7,051 bases of DNA from Alphaproteobacteria bacterium (lineage in GTDB: Bacteria; Pseudomonadota; Alphaproteobacteria; Puniceispirillales; UBA1172), in the NCBI GenBank assembly GCA_021296375.1, contig JAGWAQ010000087.1, positions 1-7,051 on the forward strand. Reading direction: 5' to 3'. Position numbers and translations under genes: made by a program. Numbering within the stretch: the first letter of the stretch is position 1; each line of letters starts with the position of its first letter. The notes under the pieces are model-generated. The model had not been told where the DNA came from and ran no database searches. It worked only from the letters and a program-made list of their open reading frames with translations. Of the stretch, positions 1-6,373 are shown piece after piece.

Positions 1-1011
1 ATTGGAATCAATCGACAGGTCACGTTCCGCCGTCACCGTCCCGCCGTTGGTGGCGTCGATCAGGATTTCGCCGGAGGTGGTGATGGTGATCTGGCCATCT
101 TCCGCCCCCATGTCGACGCCGGCAAAGCGGAAGCCCGCGCCCGTATCATTGATGGTGATGTTAATGGCGCCCGCGTTGATGGAGGTCAGCCCGGTGATAT
201 CCACCACATAGGATGAGCCGGAATAACTGGCCGCCGTGGTGCCGGTGCAATCGGTGGTGCTGCCCGACGTCGAGCAGGCCCCCGCCACGACTTCATGGAA
301 AATCGGCTGGTCCTGGGCAATCGTCGGCAGGGGGATGTCATTGCCGTCACGCAAAATCGTCGTCGTGGTGCCGATATTGGCGTTCAGGACACTGGTGACG
401 GTTTCGATACTCGGGCCGGTAAAGGCAAGGGATTTCGAGATCATGTCAAGCCGCGGGAAGGCGCCGGAAAACCCTTCAGTATTGACAAGAATATCGCCGG
501 TTTCTGTTTTCACGACATAATAGGGGTCGTTCAAAAACGTATCCGACCCTGACACCGGAACATTGACGTTTTGCGCGGCAAGAATATCACCGGTGCTGAG
601 CAGGATGCTTGATGTATTAACGAAACTGCCGCCATTCACCGTCATGCCATTGGGGTTGGCCACCACGACATGGGCGCGCGACCCCACCACCGTCAAAGGG
701 CCTTCGATCATGGAACGGTATTGCGGGCCGGATGTCGTCACCTCATTGATGATCATGCGGGCGCCAGCCGCGCTATTGTCGAGCTTGACGCCATAATCCG
801 GCACATTGAAATAATCATAAGTATTGTGGCTGATCTGGTCTGATGGGGTGTTGACCGTCACCGTGATTTCCGTGCCCGCCCCGCCGGGTTGCGAAACCTG
901 CGATGACACAGAGTGTTCAACCACACCAGCAACATTGGCGAGGGCAACACCACCCGCCGTTGCATGAACGGCGAGAATTGAGCCCAATAAAAATGAAACC
1001 AATCTTAACAT
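1..1011 (-). CDS. Two-partner secretion exoprotein (TpsA, filamentous haemagglutinin-like), N-terminal part
   Basis: This is the N-terminal 337 residues of a large secreted beta-helix protein; the 3' end lies beyond the left edge. The ATG at 1011-1009 opens a short signal peptide (MLRLVSFLLG, then small residues to about 26, ending VALA). The TPS secretion domain follows: SHNTYDYFNV at 61-70, then VKLDNS, and the diagnostic NPNG motif at 119-122 followed by MTVNGGSFVN. In this family (FHA/HMW1/ShlA) the domain is recognised in the periplasm by the POTRA domain of the partner TpsB and starts export across the outer membrane. From about 265 onward, short strand-turn units such as GEILIDATNGGTVTAERDLSI fit a growing right-handed beta-helix. 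Two cysteines (246 and 255) sit nine residues apart in a Ser/Thr-rich stretch, which is uncommon in TpsA proteins. A weak AGG sits about 8 bases before the ATG. The partner gene tpsB is immediately upstream on the same strand, 16 bases away, so the two probably share a transcript. The passenger function (adhesin, cytolysin or contact-dependent toxin) cannot be judged from this part. Confidence 0.9.
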   Translation of the reverse strand, partial: MLRLVSFLLGSILAVHATAGGVALANVAGVVEHSVSSQVSQPGGAGTEITVTVNTPSDQISHNTYDYFNVPDYGVKLDNSAAGARMIINEVTTSGPQYRSMIEGPLTVVGSRAHVVVANPNGMTVNGGSFVNTSSILLSTGDILAAQNVNVPVSGSDTFLNDPYYVVKTETGDILVNTEGFSGAFPRLDMISKSLAFTGPSIETVTSVLNANIGTTTTILRDGNDIPLPTIAQDQPIFHEVVAGACSTSGSTTDCTGTTAASYSGSSYVVDITGLTSINAGAINITINDTGAGFRFAGVDMGAEDGQITITTSGEILIDATNGGTVTAERDLSIDSN

Positions 1012-1027
1012 TAGTGAAACCTAATCA

Positions 1028-3904
1028 TTAAAATTCCAATGCTTCGTACAGAATTTTAACATATTTTTCAATTTTATTGTTGCGTGAACCCCGGTTACGC
1101 CAAAGCGGCGCCCCCAGGCCTAGATCCGCGGTGAAAGAACCTTTGGCGTATTTCGCCCCCAGGCCGACCCCCATGATGCTGTTGTTTTTATAGGTGGCGC
1201 GGTCGCTGGTGAAGGCGAAGTCAAACCCGGCAAACGGCTTGATGGCCGCGACATAGTCCCGCAATGGCCCGCGAACAAGCATCTGCGGCATGGGGAAGAG
1301 GATGTCGTTCTGGGCATAGAAACCGCTGTCGCCGCCAATGGTGTTGCGGGCAAACCCCCGCACCGATGTTTTGCCGCCAGCGGTGATCTGTTCCGACCCG
1401 TAGAGCGCGGAATCCGCAACCTGCCCTGCCAATGCGGATTGCAGGAAAATACTGTTGAAGATCGGTTGGTAATAACTGGCGTCAAACTGAACCTTGGAGA
1501 ACTGCGCTTCCGGCGTGCCGGGTGCCGGGTTGCGCTGATCGCGCATGGCGCCAAGGATTTCCAGCCCCCGCGCCAGGTAAACATTGCCGGAGAACACGGC
1601 GTCGGTTTTACGCGAGAACCCAAGGCCAAGACGCGCCACGGCCATCCGTTGCGACGCCAGCCGCACATCACCAATAGTGCGTTTTGAGGTTTTCTTGGTG
1701 ATCGAAGATTTGAAGCTCAGCTCCTTGCCTTTCGATTTGAAAAACAGCCGGTCGCCCTTCAGCTCCATGGTTTCGGATTTCCCGAACAATTGCGTCATCG
1801 GGTCAATGTAGCTGAGGTAATCGGAATAGGAATAGCTGACCCCGTAAGTCCAGTAGCCATGGGGGATGGTGCCCGACAAGGCGAGGGCGTTGGTGTCGAG
1901 ACTGCCGATATGACTGATCGACCAGGTGTCGTTGTAATTGAAGACGTTATCGGCATCAAAACCAAGGGTTAGGCGGTCTTCCCCCGTGCCTTGGGAGCCG
2001 AGGTTATCAAGCCCGATCTTGACGCGATAAGCGGGCGAGATTTTCTCTTCGGACAATTCGATCACCGAATGCCCGGCTTTTGTCCCCGGCAGCATATTCA
2101 TGGTGACTTTGTTGGAAATCGGCACGTTCATCTGGTCAAGACCACGCTCGAGGTCATTGATGTTCAGGATATCGCCGCTTTCAACGGGGAAGGCTGTGTT
2201 GATGCGATGCAGATCCTTGCTGGCATCTTCGTAAAAGGCGATGTTTTCGATCCGCCCCTCGACAATCGCAATATCCAGCGAGCCATCCTTCAGGTCCTGC
2301 GGCGCGACATAAGCGCGGGTGGTGACATAACCTTCGTCGATGTAATAATTGTTGAGCGTCGACAGCACATTGCCCACCAGTTCAGGCGTCGTGCATTGCG
2401 CCAGAAACCCTCCCAGAAGTTCCTTTTTGGTGGCGTTATCGAGGACCGTGGAATTTTCAAGGTTGATGTCTTCAAGCTCAAAACATAGCGATTTGGCGGA
2501 TGCCGCGATCGCGTCACGTTCACGATCCGTCAAGGGAACCGCCGGCACGTTGATCACCCGTTTCGGGGGTGGCGGTGGCGGCACCGGCGGATGCGGCGTC
2601 GCGATCCGTGGCCTCGTTTCGGCCTGCTCCGTTTGTTTGATGTCCGTTTGTTTGGCCTTACGCTGTTTTGTCTGGTTCGGCGTGAGGCTTGGTTTTTGCG
2701 GCGGGGTGACGGGGATTTGTTCCGAGGTTGATGTTGGCGTCGTCACTGGCGGGAGCGTTTGGTCCGGTTGCGGCGCGGCTTGCTGCGCCTCCTCAACCAC
2801 TTTTTGCAAGGTCAGGTTGGCCGAAGGCGTCGCCCCCCGGGTTGACAACAAGGCGCTTGAAACCGCTTCCGACGGCAAGGTCAGGGTGGAGCGCTGCTGG
2901 CCTTTCGCCATGGCCATGGGGCGTATCACCTCCGCCAGCACCGCCCGTGACATCTCCCCTTCAACCCCGTCATTGCTGCGGGGGATGATCTCAACACTGA
3001 TCGAAGCCCCGACATCATCAGCAGTCAATTGGTAACTGGTGCCTGTCTGGCCTGCCAGCGGCTGACCATCACGCCGCCAGGTGATGCGGCTCTTGTCCTC
3101 ACGGTCGTTGCTGTTGGCGTCACTGAACTGGTACCCCACGGTCAGGCGCTGGCCTTCCTCGGCGTTGCCAAGGATACGCAACCCCTTGACGGCAGGCGCG
3201 CGTTCAACCGCCACCACCTTTGTCTGGGCATCATAACGTTGCCGCGCCAGCTCTTCCCCGCGAGGGCCGCGCATCACCAGATCAGCAGAAATCACACGCC
3301 CGATATCATCATTGGTGAGCGCATAGCGGGCGCGGGTTTCATCAGGGATAAGCGTGCCATCACGGCGCCATTCCACCGACGGGCGGGCGTTCAGCATTGA
3401 TGCGGCTTTGGCATCCACCGCAAACCGCAACACCAGCTCTCCCCCCTCTTCGGCGGCGCCCTCAAGGGCGGCATGGCGGATAAAATCATCGATCCCCCGC
3501 CCCGTCACCATGACGGGCAAGATCACGGTTTTGTTCTCAACATCATCGAGAGCGGTGTAAATCACCAGATTAAGAATACCATTATCATCGGCACCGGGGA
3601 TATTGAACGGCTCGATATCAAGCACTTCGATGCCATCTGAACGCAGGGTGTCTTCGATCAAGGCCGCGATGCTGTCAGCGTCAACAACTTCAGCGTCATT
3701 GGCCCCGGCTTTATCGGCGCAATCAATCTTCAGCTGGCGCGCCAGTTTCTGCTGCGCCGCCAGCGGCCATTCAAACGAAAAATTGAGCGAAACACGAGCC
3801 GGAACTTGAACGCAATCCCGCGCTGAAGCCTGCGTCGCCATGAAAAAAAATCCGGCCAAAACGGCCAGAACAGCCGTCGAAAATTTCCAAAAAAACTTCA
3901 ACAA
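1028..3904 (-). CDS. Two-partner secretion outer-membrane transporter (TpsB, ShlB/FhaC family) with a long N-terminal periplasmic extension
   Basis: This is an Omp85-superfamily pore that should export the TpsA encoded just downstream. Seen in order: a signal peptide at 1-28 (MLKFFWKFST, ending ASA); an unrecognised region at about 29-165; two Ig-like repeats at about 177-225 and 273-327 sharing WRRDG...Y-LT-DD-G-IS; a Q/T/P-rich linker at about 355-455 with PHPPVPPPPPP at 437-447; a ShlB-type POTRA domain at about 473-558 (CFELEDI, then YIDEGYVTTRAYVAPQDL and VEGRIE); the conserved linker INDLERGLDQMN at 582-593; and a beta-barrel at about 620-958 with VRGF at 848-851 (the Omp85 loop-6 motif) and a C-terminal Phe typical of outer-membrane barrels. 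Known FhaC/ShlB proteins are about 550-600 residues, so this one is some 350-400 residues longer, all of it N-terminal. The start is TTG at 3904, directly followed by another TTG. The next in-frame ATG (codon 22) would cut off the signal peptide, and a TGA lies 43 bases upstream. No clear Shine-Dalgarno is seen, which may mean weak translation. The family call is firm; the role of the extension is unknown. Confidence 0.95.
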   Translation of the reverse strand: MLKFFWKFSTAVLAVLAGFFFMATQASARDCVQVPARVSLNFSFEWPLAAQQKLARQLKIDCADKAGANDAEVVDADSIAALIEDTLRSDGIEVLDIEPFNIPGADDNGILNLVIYTALDDVENKTVILPVMVTGRGIDDFIRHAALEGAAEEGGELVLRFAVDAKAASMLNARPSVEWRRDGTLIPDETRARYALTNDDIGRVISADLVMRGPRGEELARQRYDAQTKVVAVERAPAVKGLRILGNAEEGQRLTVGYQFSDANSNDREDKSRITWRRDGQPLAGQTGTSYQLTADDVGASISVEIIPRSNDGVEGEMSRAVLAEVIRPMAMAKGQQRSTLTLPSEAVSSALLSTRGATPSANLTLQKVVEEAQQAAPQPDQTLPPVTTPTSTSEQIPVTPPQKPSLTPNQTKQRKAKQTDIKQTEQAETRPRIATPHPPVPPPPPPKRVINVPAVPLTDRERDAIAASAKSLCFELEDINLENSTVLDNATKKELLGGFLAQCTTPELVGNVLSTLNNYYIDEGYVTTRAYVAPQDLKDGSLDIAIVEGRIENIAFYEDASKDLHRINTAFPVESGDILNINDLERGLDQMNVPISNKVTMNMLPGTKAGHSVIELSEEKISPAYRVKIGLDNLGSQGTGEDRLTLGFDADNVFNYNDTWSISHIGSLDTNALALSGTIPHGYWTYGVSYSYSDYLSYIDPMTQLFGKSETMELKGDRLFFKSKGKELSFKSSITKKTSKRTIGDVRLASQRMAVARLGLGFSRKTDAVFSGNVYLARGLEILGAMRDQRNPAPGTPEAQFSKVQFDASYYQPIFNSIFLQSALAGQVADSALYGSEQITAGGKTSVRGFARNTIGGDSGFYAQNDILFPMPQMLVRGPLRDYVAAIKPFAGFDFAFTSDRATYKNNSIMGVGLGAKYAKGSFTADLGLGAPLWRNRGSRNNKIEKYVKILYEALEF
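2540..2842 (-). other. Proline/Gln/Thr-rich linker region of TpsB
   Basis: Residues about 355-455 of the transporter are low complexity: Q, T, P and K dominate, ending in a run of prolines (PVPPPPPP) just before the POTRA domain. On the plus strand the proline run appears as a G-rich stretch near 2564-2590. Such linkers are typically extended and disordered. Here it would tether the Ig-like part to the outer-membrane pore and might span part of the periplasm or cell wall; that role is inferred. Confidence 0.8.
2924..3376 (-). repeat. Two degenerate Ig-like repeats inside TpsB
   Basis: Two protein-level repeats lie about 96 residues apart. The first reads VEWRRDGTLIPDETRARYAL and then TNDDIGRVIS. 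The second reads ITWRRDGQPLAGQTGTSYQL and then TADDVGASIS. The pattern W-x-RDG-x-I-x-G-x-T-x-x-x-Y-x-L-T-x-x-D-x-G resembles tandem Ig-like modules seen in large bacterial adhesins and calcium-rich surface proteins. The family assignment is by pattern recognition only; the internal duplication is read directly from the translation. Confidence 0.7.
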
Positions 3905-4030
3905 TTGAACAACATATAGTGCTAAAGGATAGCTTTCACCAATACATCATGACAGAATAGACCAAACGAATCCCCATTTACACTCTTTTTTAGAAGAATT
4001 ATTGTCATCTCATACAGTTTGACCTCAGCC
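3905..4030. promoter_or_regulatory. Divergent intergenic region between tpsB and the zinc-ribbon gene
   Basis: These 126 AT-richer bases separate the leftward tpsB and the rightward zinc-ribbon gene, so both upstream signals must lie here or inside a coding region. A rightward promoter candidate is listed separately. Leftward, toward tpsB, only poor matches are seen, such as CTGTCA with an 18-base spacer to TATCCT, and there is no purine-rich ribosome binding site before the TTG start. Confidence 0.5.
3977..4005 (+). promoter_or_regulatory. Candidate sigma70-type promoter for the zinc-ribbon gene
   Basis: TTTACA at 3977-3982 (five of six against TTGACA) is followed after exactly 17 bases by TATTGT at 4000-4005 (four of six against TATAAT). 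Transcription would begin near 4012, leaving a leader of about 19 bases before the ATG at 4031. This placement favours that ATG over the TTG at 4019. The call rests on consensus matching by eye. Confidence 0.4.
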
Positions 4031-4894
4031 ATGACCGACACATCACCCCCCGAAGCTCCTTTAGCGGGCGCCCATTGCCCCAGTTGCCAGGCCACCTGCG
4101 TTTATGAGGTGCCGCTGGAGTTGCTTGCCCAGGGCATCACTTCTGTTGATATCGCGTGTCATTCCTGCGGCACCAGCTTTGCCACGCAACTGCCGGAGCT
4201 GGCGTTATCTGCGCCGCCCCAAAGCTCGACCGAAGACACGCTATCCGACGACAAGCTGACCGAGATGAGCGCTGCGGAACGCAAACTGCGGGCGCTTGAA
4301 ATGAAAGAGGCGGGGAGCATCGACCCCCCGGCCGCACCAAAACGCCGTTTGGGGCGTGTTCTTGGCCTTGGGCTGTTGGGAGGCGCGGTGATTATCGGCA
4401 CAGGCATCGTGCTGACCCCCCCCGTCGACCGAACCCCGATGACGGCCACTATGGTGCAGCTGCCCATCACCGAAAGCCCGGGCGATGCCACGAAAGCGGC
4501 AGACGTCAAAACGCCACCTCCTGAACCTGCGTCATCCGGGCCTGTCGCAACTGAACCTGCTTCATCCGGGCCCGTCGCAACTGAACCCGTCGCAACTGAA
4601 CCTGTCGCATCTGGCCCCGCCCGTTTCACGGTTGCTGATCGCCGCTTCACCCTCAGCTCAACGGAACTGGGGCAGGTGATGAATATTTCCATCACCATCA
4701 CCAATAGCGGCGGCGAAGCGGGCCGTCCGGCGACGATCAAGCTTCATCTTGTCTCAGGAGAGGGCGCGATCCTGATGGCCTGGCCACTTGCGCCCGGCCG
4801 CGCCGACATCCCCTCAGGGCAGACGCGGCAATACTCAACGCAGTTGATCGAACCCCCCGAGGGCGTATCCAGCGTCGAAGTCGAGATTAATTAA
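4031..4894 (+). CDS. Zinc-ribbon, single-pass membrane protein with DUF3426-like domain
   Basis: A 287-residue protein of unknown function. Near the N-terminus is a zinc-ribbon (MJ0042-like) with CPSC at 16-19 and CHSC at 43-46; the four cysteines would bind one zinc. A charged region follows (about 75-107, ending KRRLGR), then one membrane segment at about 109-128 (LGLGLLGGAVIIGTGIVL), a Pro/Ala/Ser/Thr linker with short repeats at about 163-195, and a C-terminal beta-sandwich at about 197-287. The NISITITNSGGEAGRP stretch and the ending EPPEGVSSVEVEIN match the DUF3426 pattern. Positively charged residues before the membrane segment suggest the zinc-ribbon is cytoplasmic and the DUF3426 part periplasmic. 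Such proteins are frequent in alphaproteobacteria. The TTG at 4019, giving four more residues, is an alternative start; I prefer ATG 4031 because of the promoter spacing. No clear ribosome binding site is seen for either. It converges on the ligase gene with 14 bases between stops. Confidence 0.83.
   Translation: MTDTSPPEAPLAGAHCPSCQATCVYEVPLELLAQGITSVDIACHSCGTSFATQLPELALSAPPQSSTEDTLSDDKLTEMSAAERKLRALEMKEAGSIDPPAAPKRRLGRVLGLGLLGGAVIIGTGIVLTPPVDRTPMTATMVQLPITESPGDATKAADVKTPPPEPASSGPVATEPASSGPVATEPVATEPVASGPARFTVADRRFTLSSTELGQVMNISITITNSGGEAGRPATIKLHLVSGEGAILMAWPLAPGRADIPSGQTRQYSTQLIEPPEGVSSVEVEIN
4521..4610 (+). repeat. In-frame 30-bp/15-bp tandem repeat in the zinc-ribbon protein linker
   Basis: Two 30-base copies (4521-4550 and 4551-4580) start with CTGAACCTGC and end with CTGTCGCAA or CCGTCGCAA. 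They are followed by two 15-base copies (4581-4595 and 4596-4610) that look like the same unit with its middle 15 bases removed. The protein reads PEPASSGPVA, TEPASSGPVA, TEPVA, TEPVA. All units are multiples of three, so copy-number changes would lengthen or shorten the linker without a frameshift. Copies differ at only a few bases, which suggests recent expansion. Confidence 0.88.
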
Positions 4895-4905
4895 CAAGCT
4901 GTTAA
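4891..4905. terminator. Short inverted repeat between convergent genes
   Basis: TTAACA-AGC-TGTTAA forms a six-base-pair stem with a three-base loop, covering the stop codon of the zinc-ribbon gene and sitting just before the stop of the ligase gene. The position suits a shared terminator, but the stem is short and AT-rich and has no convincing U-tract, so it would be weak at best. Confidence 0.2.
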
Positions 4906-4908
4906 TAT

Positions 4909-6195
4909 TTAATTTCTATCAGATTTAAGCGTGGTGGCCGCCAGCGCCAGGGCGAGCGCTGACCACATGAAAATATTGTTCCATTGCCCAAAGAAATCTG
5001 CCGTTGAGGCGATTGGCCAGAACAACCCCAGCGGAACAACAAAAGCCGTGGCGGCCACAACATTAGCCTTGTTGCGACGTCCGGCGATAAAGCAGGTGGC
5101 AATGATGGACCACATCATCACCGTTCCCGCGATCAGGCCAATGATGCCATTTTCACCGAGAAGCTGGATATAGAAATTATGGGGATGCGGATGGCATTCC
5201 AGCAACGGCTGGCCCGCCACCAGATCAGCGCACATGTTGCGGAAATTGCCTGTTCCAATGCCCAGAACAGGGGCTGAGTCAAACGCCAGGAACCCGGGCT
5301 TCATGGTGTTGTAATAAGGGCTGTGGCTTCCCGTTGGCAAATGTTCGATAAACGTGCCGATAAACCGTTCCGCGACATCTGGTTTGGATTTGAACAACAG
5401 CACCACCGCCGCCACTTCGATCAGCACCAGAATAATATAGCGTCCCAGTTTCGGTCGCCACACCAGCCCCGCCAGCATCCCGCCACAAGCGCGGATGATG
5501 AAATTCACCCGCTCCCCTGTCATGATGCTGAGCACCATCGTGGCCAGGCCGACTGTCCCCAGTAATGCCGCCAAACGCCCTCGCACCGATACCGCCAGCG
5601 CCACCATGATCGAAAACGCCGGCAGGCCAACTTTGGCGAGATAGTTGCCCGGCACCAGATCACCGTAAGGCCAGCTCAGGCGGCCATGCTGCTGACCGAC
5701 GATGATCAGCTCGGCGGTCAGGATCCCGCACATCGCCACCATCCCCAATCCGGTTGAAATCAACATGGCGTAAAGCAGACGTTTGTCTTGCGCCAGCCAG
5801 AACACTGTTGCCATGGCAAATAACGGGAAGCGGATCCAGATCAGCGCCTCTCCCAGGGCATAGGAAGGGTCCGCCGATGCCAGGGCCGACACCAGGGTTA
5901 CGGCCCAGAACACCAGCACAGCCCGCACCCAAAAAACCTTGAGCCAGGAAAAATCCTTGCGCGCCACGCTGCGCCCGAGAAAGACCAACGCCAGCAGGCT
6001 GAGCCAGAGATCCGCCGGGCTGCGTTCGATCAGCAAAATAAACGGCCCCAACAGCCAGAACACGTGAGCGGCACGGCCCCATCCTGATTTCTCCGCCAAT
6101 GCGGCCTTCATGTCCGTGAAAAATTTCCGCACAAGATCAGCCAACGCCCAATCCCCCATGGATGAAGCGGATGCGTTTTCGGGGGTGGTGGCCAT
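4909..6195 (-). CDS. O-antigen ligase / polymerase family membrane protein (Wzy/WaaL type)
   Basis: A 428-residue polytopic inner-membrane protein of the Wzy_C/O-antigen ligase superfamily, which joins undecaprenyl-linked glycans to an acceptor (lipid A-core, protein) or polymerises repeat units on the periplasmic face. Hydrophobic segments occur throughout, for example around 42-56, 62-75, 87-105, 117-135, 141-166, 190-224 and 251-268, with more after 349. Family signatures seen are TGERVNF at 226-232, a large hydrophilic loop at about 270-345, GIGTGNF at 312-318, and HPHPHNFYIQLLGENGIIGL at 335-354, matching the conserved HPHN...E-G-x-x-GL motif. Length is normal for the family. The ATG at 6195 is well supported: AAAGAGGA lies five bases upstream. 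The first 40 residues are hydrophilic and cytoplasmic. It is divergent from a regulator plus NusG-like pair, which fits a polysaccharide locus. Sequence alone cannot separate ligase from Wzy polymerase or a protein O-glycosylase. Confidence 0.9.
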   Translation of the reverse strand: MATTPENASASSMGDWALADLVRKFFTDMKAALAEKSGWGRAAHVFWLLGPFILLIERSPADLWLSLLALVFLGRSVARKDFSWLKVFWVRAVLVFWAVTLVSALASADPSYALGEALIWIRFPLFAMATVFWLAQDKRLLYAMLISTGLGMVAMCGILTAELIIVGQQHGRLSWPYGDLVPGNYLAKVGLPAFSIMVALAVSVRGRLAALLGTVGLATMVLSIMTGERVNFIIRACGGMLAGLVWRPKLGRYIILVLIEVAAVVLLFKSKPDVAERFIGTFIEHLPTGSHSPYYNTMKPGFLAFDSAPVLGIGTGNFRNMCADLVAGQPLLECHPHPHNFYIQLLGENGIIGLIAGTVMMWSIIATCFIAGRRNKANVVAATAFVVPLGLFWPIASTADFFGQWNNIFMWSALALALAATTLKSDRN

Positions 6196-6202
6196 AACAA
6201 TC

Positions 6203-6208
6203 CTCTTT
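6203..6208 (-). promoter_or_regulatory. Ribosome binding site of the ligase gene
   Basis: On the minus strand, a GAGGA core within AAAGAGGA is followed by TTGTT and the ATG at 6195. This is the clearest Shine-Dalgarno in the window and fixes the ligase start. Confidence 0.7.
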
Positions 6209-6240
6209 GATCGGACAACTGAAGCAATTCAACTGCCCAC

Positions 6241-6269
6241 CTTATAGAACCCCCGCCGCCATGGCGCAA
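6241..6269 (-). promoter_or_regulatory. Candidate promoter for the O-antigen ligase gene
   Basis: On the minus strand, TTGCGC (6269-6264) is followed after 17 bases by TATAAG (6246-6241). Transcription would begin near 6234, leaving a leader of roughly 39 bases that contains the AGAGGA ribosome binding site. The -35 and -10 match the consensus moderately and the spacing is ideal. The paired palindromes lie just upstream of this -35, at 6303-6339, where a bound protein could activate or repress. Confidence 0.4.
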
Positions 6270-6299
6270 ATTTTTCCTGAAACAGGTTCGGCAAGGTTG

Positions 6300-6340
6300 G
6301 CGTTCACGGCATGAATATAATTTGCGTTCACGCCGTGAAT
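6300..6340. promoter_or_regulatory. Paired palindromic operator-like sites
   Basis: Two copies of a 17-base element, GCGTTCACG-S-C-R-TGAAT, lie at 6300-6316 and 6324-6340, exactly 24 bases apart. The core of the second (6327-6339) is a perfect palindrome, TTCACG-C-CGTGAA; the core of the first (6303-6315), TTCACG-G-CATGAA, has one mismatch. A perfect TATAAT (6316-6321) lies between them. The 24-base spacing is a little over two helical turns, so two dimers could bind on nearly the same face. The winged-helix protein encoded just downstream is the obvious candidate binder; that is inference. Confidence 0.55.
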
Positions 6341-6351
6341 GATGGTATAGT
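6322..6351 (+). promoter_or_regulatory. Candidate promoter for the winged-helix regulator
   Basis: TTGCGT (6322-6327) and TATAGT (6346-6351) are separated by 18 bases; the second palindrome (6327-6339) lies almost entirely in the spacer, so a bound repressor would block polymerase. Transcription would begin near 6358, favouring a translation start at 6374 (or 6362) rather than 6311. The alternative -10, TATAAT at 6316-6321, has no good -35 at the right distance. Confidence 0.35.
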
Positions 6352-6373
6352 GCCCCCACGCATGGGAAAACCA

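Noticed and set aside
2..796. Several plus-strand open frames at the left edge
   Set aside because: The minus strand encodes an uninterrupted TpsA secretion domain with the NPNG motif over the same bases, so these are antisense shadows.
2564..2590. G-rich plus-strand run as a possible G-quadruplex
   Set aside because: It is explained by the proline codons of the TpsB linker, and most G-tracts are only two or three bases long and irregularly spaced.
1991..3035. Long open frames on the plus strand opposite tpsB (165 and 228 codons, overlapping each other)
   Set aside because: They lie antisense to a gene with clear POTRA and barrel motifs, contain low-complexity translations and no recognisable domain, and are expected from codon bias.
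4521..4610. Possible CRISPR array because of regular direct repeats
   Set aside because: The copies are adjacent without spacers, in frame inside a coding linker, and encode a Pro/Ala/Thr repeat.
4159..4740. A 193-codon minus-strand open frame opposite the zinc-ribbon gene
   Set aside because: Its repetitive TGSVATG stretch is only the reverse of the linker repeat; the plus-strand protein has paired CxxC motifs, a membrane segment and a DUF3426-like end.
6311..6373. Extended N-terminus of the winged-helix protein starting at 6311
   Set aside because: The ATG lies inside the first palindrome and upstream of the likely transcription start, and the extra residues (MNIICVHAVNDG) show no family resemblance.
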